A program made the position numbers and the translations under genes. The notes beneath the pieces were generated by a model. The model saw only the letters and a program-made list of their open reading frames with translations. It did not search any database and was not told where the DNA came from. Shown piece after piece: positions 17,084 through 24,764 of a stretch of DNA of 32,195 nt. Positions within the stretch are counted from its first letter, which is position 1. Each line of letters starts with the position of its first letter. The stretch lies in assembly GCA_937901225.1 (NCBI GenBank), contig CALCGX010000045.1, positions 1 to 32,195 on the forward strand, given 5' to 3'. This DNA comes from an uncultured Bacteroidales bacterium (lineage in GTDB: Bacteria > Bacteroidota > Bacteroidia > Bacteroidales > Paludibacteraceae).

Positions 17084-17119
17084 TTAAACCTTAAACCTTT
17101 CAACCTTAAACCTTCAACG
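17084..17119. repeat. Heptamer tandem array (TTAAACC type) at the tex stop codon
   Basis: The units are TTAAACC, TTAAACC, TTTCAACC (8 bp), TTAAACC and TTCAACG. The fourth unit contains the tex stop codon (17106-17108), so the last Tex codons are also made of this repeat. Confidence 0.65.
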
Positions 17120-19220
17120 ATAACTGTATCCGTCCGCGTTGTTTGTCGATGTCAATCACTTTCACCATCACATGTTGGTGCAGTGCGACCACTTCTGCGG
17201 GATTACTGATTCGGCGATTAGCCATTTCGGATATATGGACCAATCCATCCTTGTGCACCCCTATATCTACAAATGCACCGAAGTTGGCGATATTGGTTAC
17301 AATGCCAGGCAGTACCATGCCTATTTGTAGGTCGTCAATGGTATGCACGCTCTCGTCGAAGTGCCATTCTTCTTTTTGTTCACGTGGGTCACGACTTGGC
17401 TTCTCCAACTCACGAAGGATATCTTGGAGCGTTGGCATTCCCACTTTGTCCGTCACATAGCGTTGCAAATCTATCTTCTGGCGTAGTGTAGCATTGTTCA
17501 TAAGGTCGGCTACGCTACATTTCAAGTCCTTGGCCATTTTCTCCACGATGCCATAGCTCTCTGGGTGCACCGCTGAGTTATCCAATGGGTTATCGGAATT
17601 GGTCACGCGCAAGAATCCAGCTGCTTGCTCAAAAGTCTTTGCGCCCATTTTGGGCACTTTGAGTAGCGCCTTGCGGTTTGCAAACGCACCATTCTCGCTG
17701 CGGTAGTTCACGATGTTGTGTGCCAACGCAGGACCTAATCCTGAGATGTATGTTAATATATGTTTGCTGGCAGTGTTGACATCTACGCCCACATGGTTGA
17801 CCACGCTCTCTACAGTCTGCCGCAGACTCTCACCCAATCTCGTTTGGTTGACATCGTGTTGGTATTGCCCTACGCCGATGGACTTAGGGTCAATCTTTAC
17901 CAACTCCGCCAATGGGTCCATCAAGCGTCTACCTATTGACACAGCTCCGCGCACCGTCACGTCCTCGTCAGGGAATTCCTCACGAGCAATCTTACTAGCC
18001 GAATATACCGAAGCGCCGCTTTCGCTCACCACAAACACCGACACCTCTCGCCTTATCGCCTCATCGCCTTTCGCCTCTAGCGCTACACGTACCATTTGTT
18101 CGCATTCGCGGGAGGCTGTGCCATTACCTATGGCGATGGCTTCAATTTGGTATTGTGCGATAAGTTGTTGCAGGGTTTTAGTAGAAGCCACGTTATTGAC
18201 AAATACTACGGTATGGTGCAATAGATCGCCTTGTGCCGATAGTACAACCGTCTTGCAGCCCGTCCGGAAACCAGGATCGAGTGCTAAGACGCGCTTTTGT
18301 CCCAATGGCGACTCTAATAGCAATTGGCGGAGGTTTTGTGCGAAGACACGTATCGCCTCTTCATCCGCTTTCTCTTTGCTATTAGCAGCAAACTCGGTCT
18401 CGATGGATGGCTTGAGTAGTCGCTTGTAGCTATCTTCCATGGCGAGTTCCACTTGATAGGTGGTATCGCTTTGGGTCTTGAGGAAGATTCGTGCCAGTTT
18501 ATCCAATGCTTTTTCGCTGTCGGGCGAAATATCCACGCGGATAAACCCTTCGGCTTCAGCGCGGCGGATAGCCAATAATCGGTGTGATGTGATGCGACGA
18601 AGTGGCTCTTTCACCGCAAAATAGTCGCGGTATTTCTGTGCCTCTTCTTCGGATTCTTTGCCTTTGACTACTTTGGTGGTCAATACAGCGGAGTAGGTAA
18701 ACTCACGGCGAATAGCATTTCTGGCTTGTTCGTCTTGGCTAATCCACTCAGCTATAATGTCGCGTGCGCCTTGCAGGGCTTCTTCCCGTTTGTCGCCTAA
18801 TCGCCTCATTGCCTCATCGCCTTCCCGTTTTTGGCTGAAAATAGCCTTTGCCAATGGCTCATAGCCTTGCTCCCTCGCTACGTCGGCGCGTGTCTTGCGG
18901 TGGGGTTTGTAGGGTAGGTAGATATCCTCCAATTCTGTAGCATCCCAGCATTTCTCAATACGTGCTTTCAGCTCGTCCGTCAATTGTCCTTGCTCGGCAA
19001 TCGTATTAAGGATAGTAGCCTTGCGGTCTTCCATCTCCAAGTAGCGATGGTATTCATCGGCTATTGCGGCGATTTGCACTTCGTCCAAACTGCCAGTTTT
19101 TTCTTTACGATAACGTGCAATAAATGGTATCGTAGCATTCTCATTAAGCAATGCTACTGTAGCTGCTATCTGCTTGGCAGATACCCCTACTTTGGATGAT
19201 ATGAAGTCAAAATATACCAC
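17106..19220 (-). CDS. tex: Tex family RNA-binding transcription accessory protein
   Basis: The protein has 704 residues. The N-terminal Tex domain has ATIPFIARYRKEKTG and LEDIYLPYKPHRKTRA. The YqgF/RNase H-like domain begins near RVLALDPGFRTGCKTVVLS (about residue 315), followed by SESGASVYSASKIAREEFPD. Helix-hairpin-helix motifs follow (GLGPALAHNIVNYR, KVPKMGAKTFEQAAGFLR). A C-terminal S1 domain ends it (LPGIVTNIANFGAFVDIGVH to the end). Tex is a cytoplasmic nucleic-acid-binding protein linked to transcription. The order and motifs make the call secure. Two short in-frame segments, EGDEAMRRLGDKR and KGDEAIRRE, are encoded by octamer repeats and look like insertions. It has its own promoter just upstream. 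Confidence 0.96.
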   Translation of the reverse strand: MVYFDFISSKVGVSAKQIAATVALLNENATIPFIARYRKEKTGSLDEVQIAAIADEYHRYLEMEDRKATILNTIAEQGQLTDELKARIEKCWDATELEDIYLPYKPHRKTRADVAREQGYEPLAKAIFSQKREGDEAMRRLGDKREEALQGARDIIAEWISQDEQARNAIRREFTYSAVLTTKVVKGKESEEEAQKYRDYFAVKEPLRRITSHRLLAIRRAEAEGFIRVDISPDSEKALDKLARIFLKTQSDTTYQVELAMEDSYKRLLKPSIETEFAANSKEKADEEAIRVFAQNLRQLLLESPLGQKRVLALDPGFRTGCKTVVLSAQGDLLHHTVVFVNNVASTKTLQQLIAQYQIEAIAIGNGTASRECEQMVRVALEAKGDEAIRREVSVFVVSESGASVYSASKIAREEFPDEDVTVRGAVSIGRRLMDPLAELVKIDPKSIGVGQYQHDVNQTRLGESLRQTVESVVNHVGVDVNTASKHILTYISGLGPALAHNIVNYRSENGAFANRKALLKVPKMGAKTFEQAAGFLRVTNSDNPLDNSAVHPESYGIVEKMAKDLKCSVADLMNNATLRQKIDLQRYVTDKVGMPTLQDILRELEKPSRDPREQKEEWHFDESVHTIDDLQIGMVLPGIVTNIANFGAFVDIGVHKDGLVHISEMANRRISNPAEVVALHQHVMVKVIDIDKQRGRIQLSLKV
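18048..18077. repeat. Octamer repeat inside tex (copy 1)
   Basis: TCGCCTTA, TCGCCTCA, TCGCCTT and TCGCCTC run in tandem on the plus strand. On the coding strand they encode EAKGDEAIRRE, between the YqgF core and the SESGASVYSAS block. Confidence 0.7.
18793..18824. repeat. Octamer repeat inside tex (copy 2)
   Basis: TCGCCTAA, TCGCCTCA, TTGCCTCA and TCGCCTTC run in tandem on the plus strand. They encode EGDEAMRRLGDK in Tex, nearly the same peptide as copy 1, about 720 bp away in the same gene and the same frame. Confidence 0.7.
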
Positions 19221-19239
19221 GTTACGTAAGTTTAGCGCG

Positions 19240-19271
19240 CAAAGGTACTATTTTTTTTTTGAATACACAAG
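19240..19271 (-). promoter_or_regulatory. tex promoter
   Basis: On the minus strand, CTTG (19268-19271), a 20-bp spacer rich in A/T and TACCTTTG (19240-19247) match the Bacteroidetes consensus. The -7 box lies about 20 bp upstream of the tex ATG. Confidence 0.75.
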
Positions 19272-19302
19272 TGTTTTGTTGAAATTTATGTATGTACATA
19301 AA

Positions 19303-19338
19303 AAAACACGAGATTATGGCGTGATAATCTCGTGTTTT
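19303..19338 (-). terminator. Terminator of the GH13 gene pair
   Basis: A perfect 15-bp stem, AAAACACGAGATTAT with ATAATCTCGTGTTTT, surrounds a six-base loop. It lies 21 bp after the stop of the amylase gene and is followed on the minus strand by a T-run. It separates the GH13 transcript from the tex promoter. Confidence 0.9.
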
Positions 19339-19359
19339 GAATGGTATATGTGAACTGTA

Positions 19360-20709
19360 TTACTTGGTCAAGATCATGTATTTCCAAGGGGTGAGTTCGA
19401 AGGTTTGAGTTGCTTCGAGCTGCATGGTCTTGCCGCAGAGGCAGTTATACTCGCCCTCGAGGTTGGTGAGGTCGAGGGTAACGGTTTGTGGCTCAGCAGA
19501 CATGTTCATGATAGCAATCACGGTGTTATCGCCATGTTTTGGACAAGACTTGGTGCGCACGCAAGCAAATACCTTATCGTTGTCAGCAGTCAAGCGAACC
19601 ATCTCTGCACCCTTCTCGTTGCTCCACAATGCTGGGTTGGCAGCACGGAGGTCGTTGAGACCTTTGTACAACGCCTTTTGTGGTGCGTTCTCTACGCGGT
19701 CGATGAGGTCCTTCTCGAAGAACTCCAAACGATGGTGGTTGCCGCTCATTTGACCGGTGTAAATCATAGGCATACCAGGCACTACGTATGTGAATGCAGC
19801 GAAGAGGTCAGTAGCATCGCCCATACGCTCGAACTCGGTACCATTCCATGAGTTCTCGTCATGGTTAGAGGTGAAGTTCATACGGATAGCTTCTTTGCGG
19901 ATAGTGGTATCCACTTTCGCAAAATAACCCCAGAGGTCTTCCACTGTCTTGCTGCCTTGAGCCACACCGTTCATGAGGTGGTGGAGTTCCCAACCGTAGT
20001 ACATGTCGAATGCAGTTTCGGTGAGATCTTGTGCCTCTGCTTCATCCTCAGCAAGAGTAAACATATCTGGATGTTTTACACGAATCTCAGCCATCACATC
20101 GTTCCAGAAATCGGTAGGAACTTCGCCTGCTACGTCGCAGCGGAAACCGTCGATGCCGATGGTATCCATCCACCAGTGCATAGCTTGCTTCATAGCAGCG
20201 CGCATGTCTTGGTTGTCGTAGTTGAGTTTAGAGATATCGGTCCAGTCGTATTGTACCATGAGGTTGCCGAGGCTATCGCGATAGTGCCAGCCTTCGTTCT
20301 TTGTCCACTCGCTATCAGGAGCAGTGTGGTTAGCTACCCAATCGAGGATAACCTTCATACCCAACTCGTGTGCCTTTGCGAGGAAGTGCTCGAAGTCAGC
20401 ACGTGTACCGAACTCAGGGTTGAATTCGCAGTAGTCGGTGATGGCATAGTAGCTACCCAATGTACCCTTGCGCTCGAGCACGCCAATCTTTTGGATAGGC
20501 ATAATCCAGATGATATCCACGCCACTCTCTTTGATTTCTGGCAGGAGTGCCTCAGCAGCAGCAAATGTGCCTTCCTCAGTTGCTTGACGGGTGTTGAGCT
20601 CGTAGATGGTAGCGTCGTATGCCCAGCATGTGTGGCGAGCATCGCATGGTTGTTTTGCACAGGAGATCATAGCCAATGCTCCGAGTGCGAGAATAAGGAT
20701 TTTTTTCAT
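19360..20709 (-). CDS. GH13 alpha-amylase-family lipoprotein
   Basis: The protein has 449 residues and a lipobox at C17 (AMISC), so it should be membrane-anchored. All GH13 regions are present: region I DWVANH (D123, H128), region II GFRCDVAGE (R180, nucleophile D182), region III TLAEDE (likely acid/base E211) and region IV SNHDEN (H273, D274). A C-terminal beta domain ends in LTPWKYMILTK. It should cleave alpha-glucans or related alpha-1,4 glucosides in the periplasm or at the cell surface; exact specificity cannot be read from the sequence. It lies 22 bp after a second GH13 gene and almost certainly shares its transcript, with a strong terminator downstream. Confidence 0.92.
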   Translation of the reverse strand: MKKILILALGALAMISCAKQPCDARHTCWAYDATIYELNTRQATEEGTFAAAEALLPEIKESGVDIIWIMPIQKIGVLERKGTLGSYYAITDYCEFNPEFGTRADFEHFLAKAHELGMKVILDWVANHTAPDSEWTKNEGWHYRDSLGNLMVQYDWTDISKLNYDNQDMRAAMKQAMHWWMDTIGIDGFRCDVAGEVPTDFWNDVMAEIRVKHPDMFTLAEDEAEAQDLTETAFDMYYGWELHHLMNGVAQGSKTVEDLWGYFAKVDTTIRKEAIRMNFTSNHDENSWNGTEFERMGDATDLFAAFTYVVPGMPMIYTGQMSGNHHRLEFFEKDLIDRVENAPQKALYKGLNDLRAANPALWSNEKGAEMVRLTADNDKVFACVRTKSCPKHGDNTVIAIMNMSAEPQTVTLDLTNLEGEYNCLCGKTMQLEATQTFELTPWKYMILTK

Positions 20710-20731
20710 TGTTTTGTTTGTTTATAAATGA

Positions 20732-22768
20732 TTAGTTGATTGAATATGCCAGGTTAGCTAAATCGATGCTCACGCGTACTGTTTCGCCCATGTATGTGCG
20801 GTCGAATACCCAGAGGGTATCTGTCACCGTCACAGGGATATACTCACCGTAGATGAGTGGGAGAGAGTTACGACGGAGTTGCACGAGTTGTTGTACTTCG
20901 TTGCGGAATTGTTGTTGGCGCTCGGAGAGGCCATTGAATTTCATCATATGGCGGTTGTCAGGGTCGTTGGCGCCAGCCTCGCCGTACTCATCACCTTGGT
21001 AGATACATGGTACGCCAGGGATGGTGAGGTTGATGACTTCGAGCAACATTGCCGCTTTGTAGGCTTGCTCCTCTTTCTCTGGGTTGCCGTCTGCGGTCAC
21101 GCCAATCTCGCGCTCCCAACCAGCTGCTTTGTCGTTCTCATTCCAGCTTACAGCACCACCTGCGAGCGAGATGAAGCGGCACTTATCGTGGTTGCCAGAG
21201 ATGTTACCCATGGTGTGGTGTGAGCCATATGCAGCCAGTGATTGCATGACAGTCTCGTGCATCTTTTTGAGTGATTGCTCTGGTTTGCCAAGCACATCAA
21301 TAGCGGTGTGGTAGATGTTGAAGTCGAATTGCGAGTTGAGCATACCGCTCTTGACATAGGAGCCAATCAATGAAGGGTCGCCATATGTCTCACCAATCAT
21401 CCAGATGTGGCGGTTTGGATAGCGTTGCTTCATCTTTGCGCCGAGTTCGCGCCAGTAGTTGAGTGGAATATGCTTGCAAGCATCGTGGCGGAAGCCGTCG
21501 AAAGCGAACTTATCGAGCCATACCAATGCAGAGTCGGTCATAGGAGAGCAAACCTCTGGGCGCTCAAGGTCAAGGGTAGGGATATGTACGTCAAACCATG
21601 TGGTGAGGCGTGCTTCGTCCCAGAGTTCGAAGTTGCGACGTCCGTCAGGCAAAATACTATCGGTATGCCAGTCAGGGTGTGCTTGCAGGGTAGGTGAGTT
21701 GATGTGCATATGGTTAGCTACATAGTCAAGAATGACGTTGAGCCCATGCTCGTGAGCGACAGCCAACATCTCATGCAATTCCTCCTCGGTGGTAAAGCGT
21801 TTCTCAACCTCAGTAGTAAAGATAGGCCAATAACCATGATAACCAGAGAACTTGGTATAGGTCTTGGTGTTGTCATACTTGTTGCCATTAGGGAACTTGT
21901 TCATGCCCCATGCATCCCATGGGTTTTGGGTAATAGGAGAGATCCAAATGGTGTTGATACCGAGTTCGGTGAAGAATCCGTCTTTGATTTTTTGTGTGAT
22001 ACCTGCGATGTCACCACCTTGGTAGTCCACGATGTCGAGTACCTCTGGGCTGTTCATCTTCCAGTCGTTGGCTTTGTTGCCATTGTGGAAACGGTCAATC
22101 ATGAGCGAGTAGAGCACTTGTGCTTGGTCGTCGTGACGAGTCAATTGTGCAACGTCGCTGACTACTTTACCATTCTCCAATGGGATGAGCAAGTCGTTGA
22201 GGTTTTTGCCATCGCCCAAAGCAAATACGCGGATGAAGGTACGGCCTTTGCTTTCGCGCCAAGCTTTTTCGATGGTGATGGTAGCTTCTGGATCGTATTG
22301 ACCATACTCTACGTACTCTTCAGCTTTTTGATCTTGCCAAAAAACACGGAATTGTAGATGCTCATATTCGTTAAGCACACCAATCGTAATGGTAGAATCA
22401 GTATACGATTTAGTCACCAATCCTACTTCGTAACTAGATTTTGGAACGATAGGTATATCATACAAGATACCGGTTGCTTGATCTTGCACTGTAAGAACAG
22501 ATAGGGTATAATCGCCCATCAAGCTTATAATACCATTCTCCATACCCACTACTTGATAACTAGGATCGGTATAGAACTTGAGTGTGTTCCAATCTTCTAC
22601 TTGTGGCAAATAATCCGTCAAGTAGATTTGCTGCACATCACCTGTGTAGAGGATAGGCATAATTGGATTTTGGGTGTCGGCATTGCGATCTGCTACCGCC
22701 ACTTTCTCTGTGGTATTGCAAGCCACTAAGCCCGCTAATACCATGATGGATAATAAGATTTTTTTCAT
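20732..22768 (-). CDS. GH13 glycoside hydrolase lipoprotein with N-terminal accessory domains
   Basis: The protein has 678 residues and a lipobox at C17 (GLVAC). About 200 residues of beta-rich accessory region precede the catalytic barrel, which starts near QVLYSLMIDRFHNG. Catalytic motifs are region I DYVANHM (D348, H353), region II GFRHDACKH (R427, nucleophile D429), region III MIGETYGD (acid/base E460) and region IV SGNHDK (H527, D528). The layout recalls Bacteroidetes starch-pathway neopullulanase or amylase lipoproteins, but no SusC/SusD pair is seen in the window, so I do not use a sus name. It starts the GH13 pair and lies 43 bp after the DUF2851 gene. Confidence 0.92.
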   Translation of the reverse strand: MKKILLSIMVLAGLVACNTTEKVAVADRNADTQNPIMPILYTGDVQQIYLTDYLPQVEDWNTLKFYTDPSYQVVGMENGIISLMGDYTLSVLTVQDQATGILYDIPIVPKSSYEVGLVTKSYTDSTITIGVLNEYEHLQFRVFWQDQKAEEYVEYGQYDPEATITIEKAWRESKGRTFIRVFALGDGKNLNDLLIPLENGKVVSDVAQLTRHDDQAQVLYSLMIDRFHNGNKANDWKMNSPEVLDIVDYQGGDIAGITQKIKDGFFTELGINTIWISPITQNPWDAWGMNKFPNGNKYDNTKTYTKFSGYHGYWPIFTTEVEKRFTTEEELHEMLAVAHEHGLNVILDYVANHMHINSPTLQAHPDWHTDSILPDGRRNFELWDEARLTTWFDVHIPTLDLERPEVCSPMTDSALVWLDKFAFDGFRHDACKHIPLNYWRELGAKMKQRYPNRHIWMIGETYGDPSLIGSYVKSGMLNSQFDFNIYHTAIDVLGKPEQSLKKMHETVMQSLAAYGSHHTMGNISGNHDKCRFISLAGGAVSWNENDKAAGWEREIGVTADGNPEKEEQAYKAAMLLEVINLTIPGVPCIYQGDEYGEAGANDPDNRHMMKFNGLSERQQQFRNEVQQLVQLRRNSLPLIYGEYIPVTVTDTLWVFDRTYMGETVRVSIDLANLAYSIN

Positions 22769-22811
22769 GATGTGATATAGTTTATTTTAATACTTGAACG
22801 TTCATTGTCAA

Positions 22812-24107
22812 TTAAAATAGCGTCAATTGTTTATGTGCAAACACTTGATACCCCACATGGCAATTAAAGCATAGATGTGGTTGGCAGTAGTTCTGGTAGA
22901 GGTGTATCAATGCCTGTGTATCAGCTGCGGTACGAATCGTTTGTCCGAGCATAGCCCATTGACGAACGATGGTATTGTCCTCTTTTTTTATGGCATTGAG
23001 CCATTGGATCGCAGCATCTACTTGCCTATTTTGCATGTATGCATATTTGTACGGTATCACCGTGTTGATGAGCAAAATATCAATCGAACTTTTGCCAAGC
23101 GGCAACGGACGTTGTACGCGGGTGTAAACCTCTTCGTCGCCATATTGCAAACTCAATAATTCGACCATCTTTTCTGTCGTCTGTGCTTCCATCAACTGAG
23201 CGAATAGAAACTCTGACTGATAGATCAAGTGCGCAAATTGTCTAATGCGAACTTCAGGAGCACCTTGTGGGCGCATTCTCGCTTTTTTCCACATTTGACC
23301 ATCAATAGGAGTGAGCGAGAACTTCTTTTGTAGGAAGCAGTACTCCTCCCACAGTCCTGGCTCTTGGCTCCTTGCTCCTTGTTCTTTGTTCCTTGCTCCT
23401 TGTTCTTTGTTCCTTGCTCTTGGCTCCAACAACCCTGCTTGCCCCAGTAGGATAGCCGTGAGCTGAAAGAGACTATTCCTATGCTTTTGCAGGCAGGAGA
23501 GTGGGGTGGCCAATGCCAATGCTTCAAAGGGCATTCCATTGGTATGAAAACCAAAATTATGCGCCAATGTGATATAAAATGCATGTACCCAGCTCTGTTG
23601 TGTGATGTCGAGCAACTGTTTGATAGATTGATACTTGCATTCTAAACGTTTTTCCAATAATAGTCTTTTCCAATCCTGAGTTAATAGGGCGGGGTCTTGC
23701 AGCAGTTGTTGGGCGCATGGGATGTTCTCTAATGTGCCATGCTGAAATAGCTCGCTGAGATAATCCCTTTGGTGCGGGTATTTCAGTTCGCATTGAGGGA
23801 TTAGTTCTCCTTGCGAATTACGCACCTCTCTATCTGCTTTTGCTACCACATGCAGGATTGTGTTGTCATACGCCATGTTGGTGTGGTGCTTGTGCTTGTA
23901 CCAATCTGCCGAGTGCACATGTATCTCAATATTTCCCACCCAATCCTGTCCGTCAATGCGGATATGCGCATTGCTAAAGTCGGGTCCTGCGTGGATATTG
24001 TGCTGCCCTACGGACACAACTTCAATAGGCTTCCCTTCAATTGTTGATTGTGGAAAACCCGACCAAATGCGCTTCTGCCATATGTAGTGCAATAGTATCT
24101 CTGGCAT
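22812..24107 (-). CDS. DUF2851 family protein
   Basis: The protein has 431 residues with no signal peptide. The N-terminal block (LLHYIWQKRIW, then GQHNIHAGPDFSNAHIRI, then WVGNIEIHVHSADWYKHKHH, then YDNTILHVV) is the hallmark of the DUF2851 family, which is widespread in Bacteroidetes and of unknown function. The conserved His/Asp/Glu residues of this block suggest metal or nucleic-acid chemistry, but this is only a guess. In the middle, the peptide ARNKEQGARNKEQGARSQ is encoded by ten heptamer repeats and interrupts the family pattern without breaking the frame. A promoter lies directly upstream. The C-terminal end has CFNCHVGYQVF. Confidence 0.88.
   Translation of the reverse strand: MPEILLHYIWQKRIWSGFPQSTIEGKPIEVVSVGQHNIHAGPDFSNAHIRIDGQDWVGNIEIHVHSADWYKHKHHTNMAYDNTILHVVAKADREVRNSQGELIPQCELKYPHQRDYLSELFQHGTLENIPCAQQLLQDPALLTQDWKRLLLEKRLECKYQSIKQLLDITQQSWVHAFYITLAHNFGFHTNGMPFEALALATPLSCLQKHRNSLFQLTAILLGQAGLLEPRARNKEQGARNKEQGARSQEPGLWEEYCFLQKKFSLTPIDGQMWKKARMRPQGAPEVRIRQFAHLIYQSEFLFAQLMEAQTTEKMVELLSLQYGDEEVYTRVQRPLPLGKSSIDILLINTVIPYKYAYMQNRQVDAAIQWLNAIKKEDNTIVRQWAMLGQTIRTAADTQALIHLYQNYCQPHLCFNCHVGYQVFAHKQLTLF
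23358..23427. repeat. Ten-unit heptamer array inside the DUF2851 gene
   Basis: Ten consecutive 7-bp units fit T(T/G)G(C/T)TC(C/T): TGGCTCT, TGGCTCC, TTGCTCC, TTGTTCT, TTGTTCC, TTGCTCC, TTGTTCT, TTGTTCC, TTGCTCT, TGGCTCC. Three units make 21 bp, so the encoded peptide repeats every seven residues (ARNKEQG). Confidence 0.9.
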
Positions 24108-24127
24108 TTGTCGCTAAAAATCGACTG

Positions 24128-24158
24128 CAAAGATACTACTTTTTTCTCATTCTGCAAA
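24128..24158 (-). promoter_or_regulatory. Promoter of the DUF2851 gene
   Basis: On the minus strand, TTTG (24155-24158), 19 bp and TATCTTTG (24128-24135) fit the Bacteroidetes promoter. The -7 box lies about 20 bp ahead of the ATG at 24107. No other promoter was found before the two GH13 genes, so they may depend on this one. Confidence 0.8.
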
Positions 24159-24220
24159 AAAAATATATTTTTTTCTATTCCTAATATTTTGTTTTCTATA
24201 ATTTTTGTACCTCAATTTCC

Positions 24221-24262
24221 AATTCATAATTCAAAATTCTTAATTCATAATTCTTAATTTTT
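24221..24262. repeat. Heptamer tandem array (AATTCAT type)
   Basis: Six 7-bp units run in tandem: AATTCAT, AATTCAA, AATTCTT, AATTCAT, AATTCTT, AATTTTT. The array lies between the DUF2851 promoter and the 11-bp array B. The stretch 24160-24220 is A/T-rich with nothing further recognisable. Confidence 0.75.
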
Positions 24263-24277
24263 ACCTATCTTTCCGCT

Positions 24278-24354
24278 GTCAATTACGTAGGATATACGTA
24301 CCATATACGTAACATATACGTAAGATATACGTAGGATAACCGAGTTGTTAACCT
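24278..24354. repeat. 11-bp tandem repeat array B
   Basis: The units are GTCAATTACGT (24278), AGGATATACGT, ACCATATACGT, AACATATACGT, AAGATATACGT, AGGATAACCGA (24333) and GTTGTTAACCT. The core is ATATACGT with two or three variable bases. The start (TGTCAATTACGT) and end (GATAACCGAGTTG) match array A at 15.1 kb in inverted orientation. Confidence 0.88.
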
Positions 24355-24420
24355 AAGAATACCCTATCTTCTTCTTATCTTCCCCTTGCCATCCCCCTGT
24401 CTCTTTCCGCTTCCTTTCTC

Positions 24421-24497
24421 GTTACCACTTCGTTACCATTTCGATACCACTTCGTTACCACTCTATTGCCATCCAGTACTTTCCCCGTACCCTGCCA
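24421..24497. repeat. 11-bp tandem repeat array B', in phase with array B
   Basis: GTTACCACTTC (24421), GTTACCATTTC, GATACCACTTC and GTTACCACTCT are strict 11-bp units. ATTGCCATCCA, GTACTTTCCCC and GTACCCTGCCA continue more loosely to 24497. The first unit starts 143 bp (13 x 11) after the first unit of array B. The pyrimidine-rich stretch between the arrays (24355-24420) holds no gene. Confidence 0.75.
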
Positions 24498-24502
24498 CCT
24501 GT

Positions 24503-24700
24503 CAAGTGACACTTGCGATTGTTCGCCGAGTAAATATTCTTCTATTGCCTCGACATGTTGTCGAGTATTCTGTTCTTTCTTTGTCCATTAGCCCCGAATT
24601 GTATTCGGGTATTTCTGTTATAGTTTTACCACTCAGCGTGCACGCTGAGTATCCTTGCGTCCCTCTTGGTAGTCTAGTGCTCGGCGATAACCCGCCGAGC
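24503..24700. repeat. String of short perfect hairpins (cluster 1)
   Basis: Five palindromes occur in under 200 bp: CAAGTG-A-CACTTG (24503-24515), CTCGACA-TGT-TGTCGAG (24549-24565), CCCGAAT-TGT-ATTCGGG (24593-24609), ACTCAGCG-TGCA-CGCTGAGT (24631-24650), and GCTCGGCG with CGCCGAGC around ATAACC (24679-24700). Several right arms are followed by TAT. No credible gene covers the stretch. Confidence 0.8.
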
Positions 24701-24727
24701 AAAAAAACACAAGAAAATGCGATTTTT

Positions 24728-24759
24728 CTTGCACACTTGCAAATTTTATTGTACCTTTG
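24728..24759 (+). promoter_or_regulatory. Promoter of the structured RNA
   Basis: CTTG (24728-24731), 20 bp and TACCTTTG (24752-24759) fit the Bacteroidetes consensus. No plausible ORF follows within 300 bp, which supports a non-coding transcript. A small hairpin, CAAGAAAA (24710-24717) with TTTTCTTG (24724-24731), overlaps the -33 box. Confidence 0.75.
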
Positions 24760-24764
24760 TCCCC

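Noticed and set aside
17713..18429. A 238-residue open frame antisense to tex
   Set aside because: The tex frame is clearly conserved. The antisense frame is a shadow with low-complexity composition.
19861..20727. A 288-residue open frame antisense to the GH13 lipoprotein gene
   Set aside because: The catalytic motifs are all on the other strand, and the antisense product resembles nothing.
20732..22768. Naming the GH13 pair susA/susG
   Set aside because: No SusC/SusD pair or SusR is visible in the window, and the GH13 subfamily cannot be fixed by eye.
22795..22804. Palindrome TGAACGTTCA between the DUF2851 and GH13 genes
   Set aside because: It is only 10 bp, with no promoter boxes near and no second copy seen, so it may be chance.
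24278..24497. Tandem arrays considered as a CRISPR locus
   Set aside because: The units are 11 bp with no constant repeat and spacer alternation, and no cas genes are in the window.
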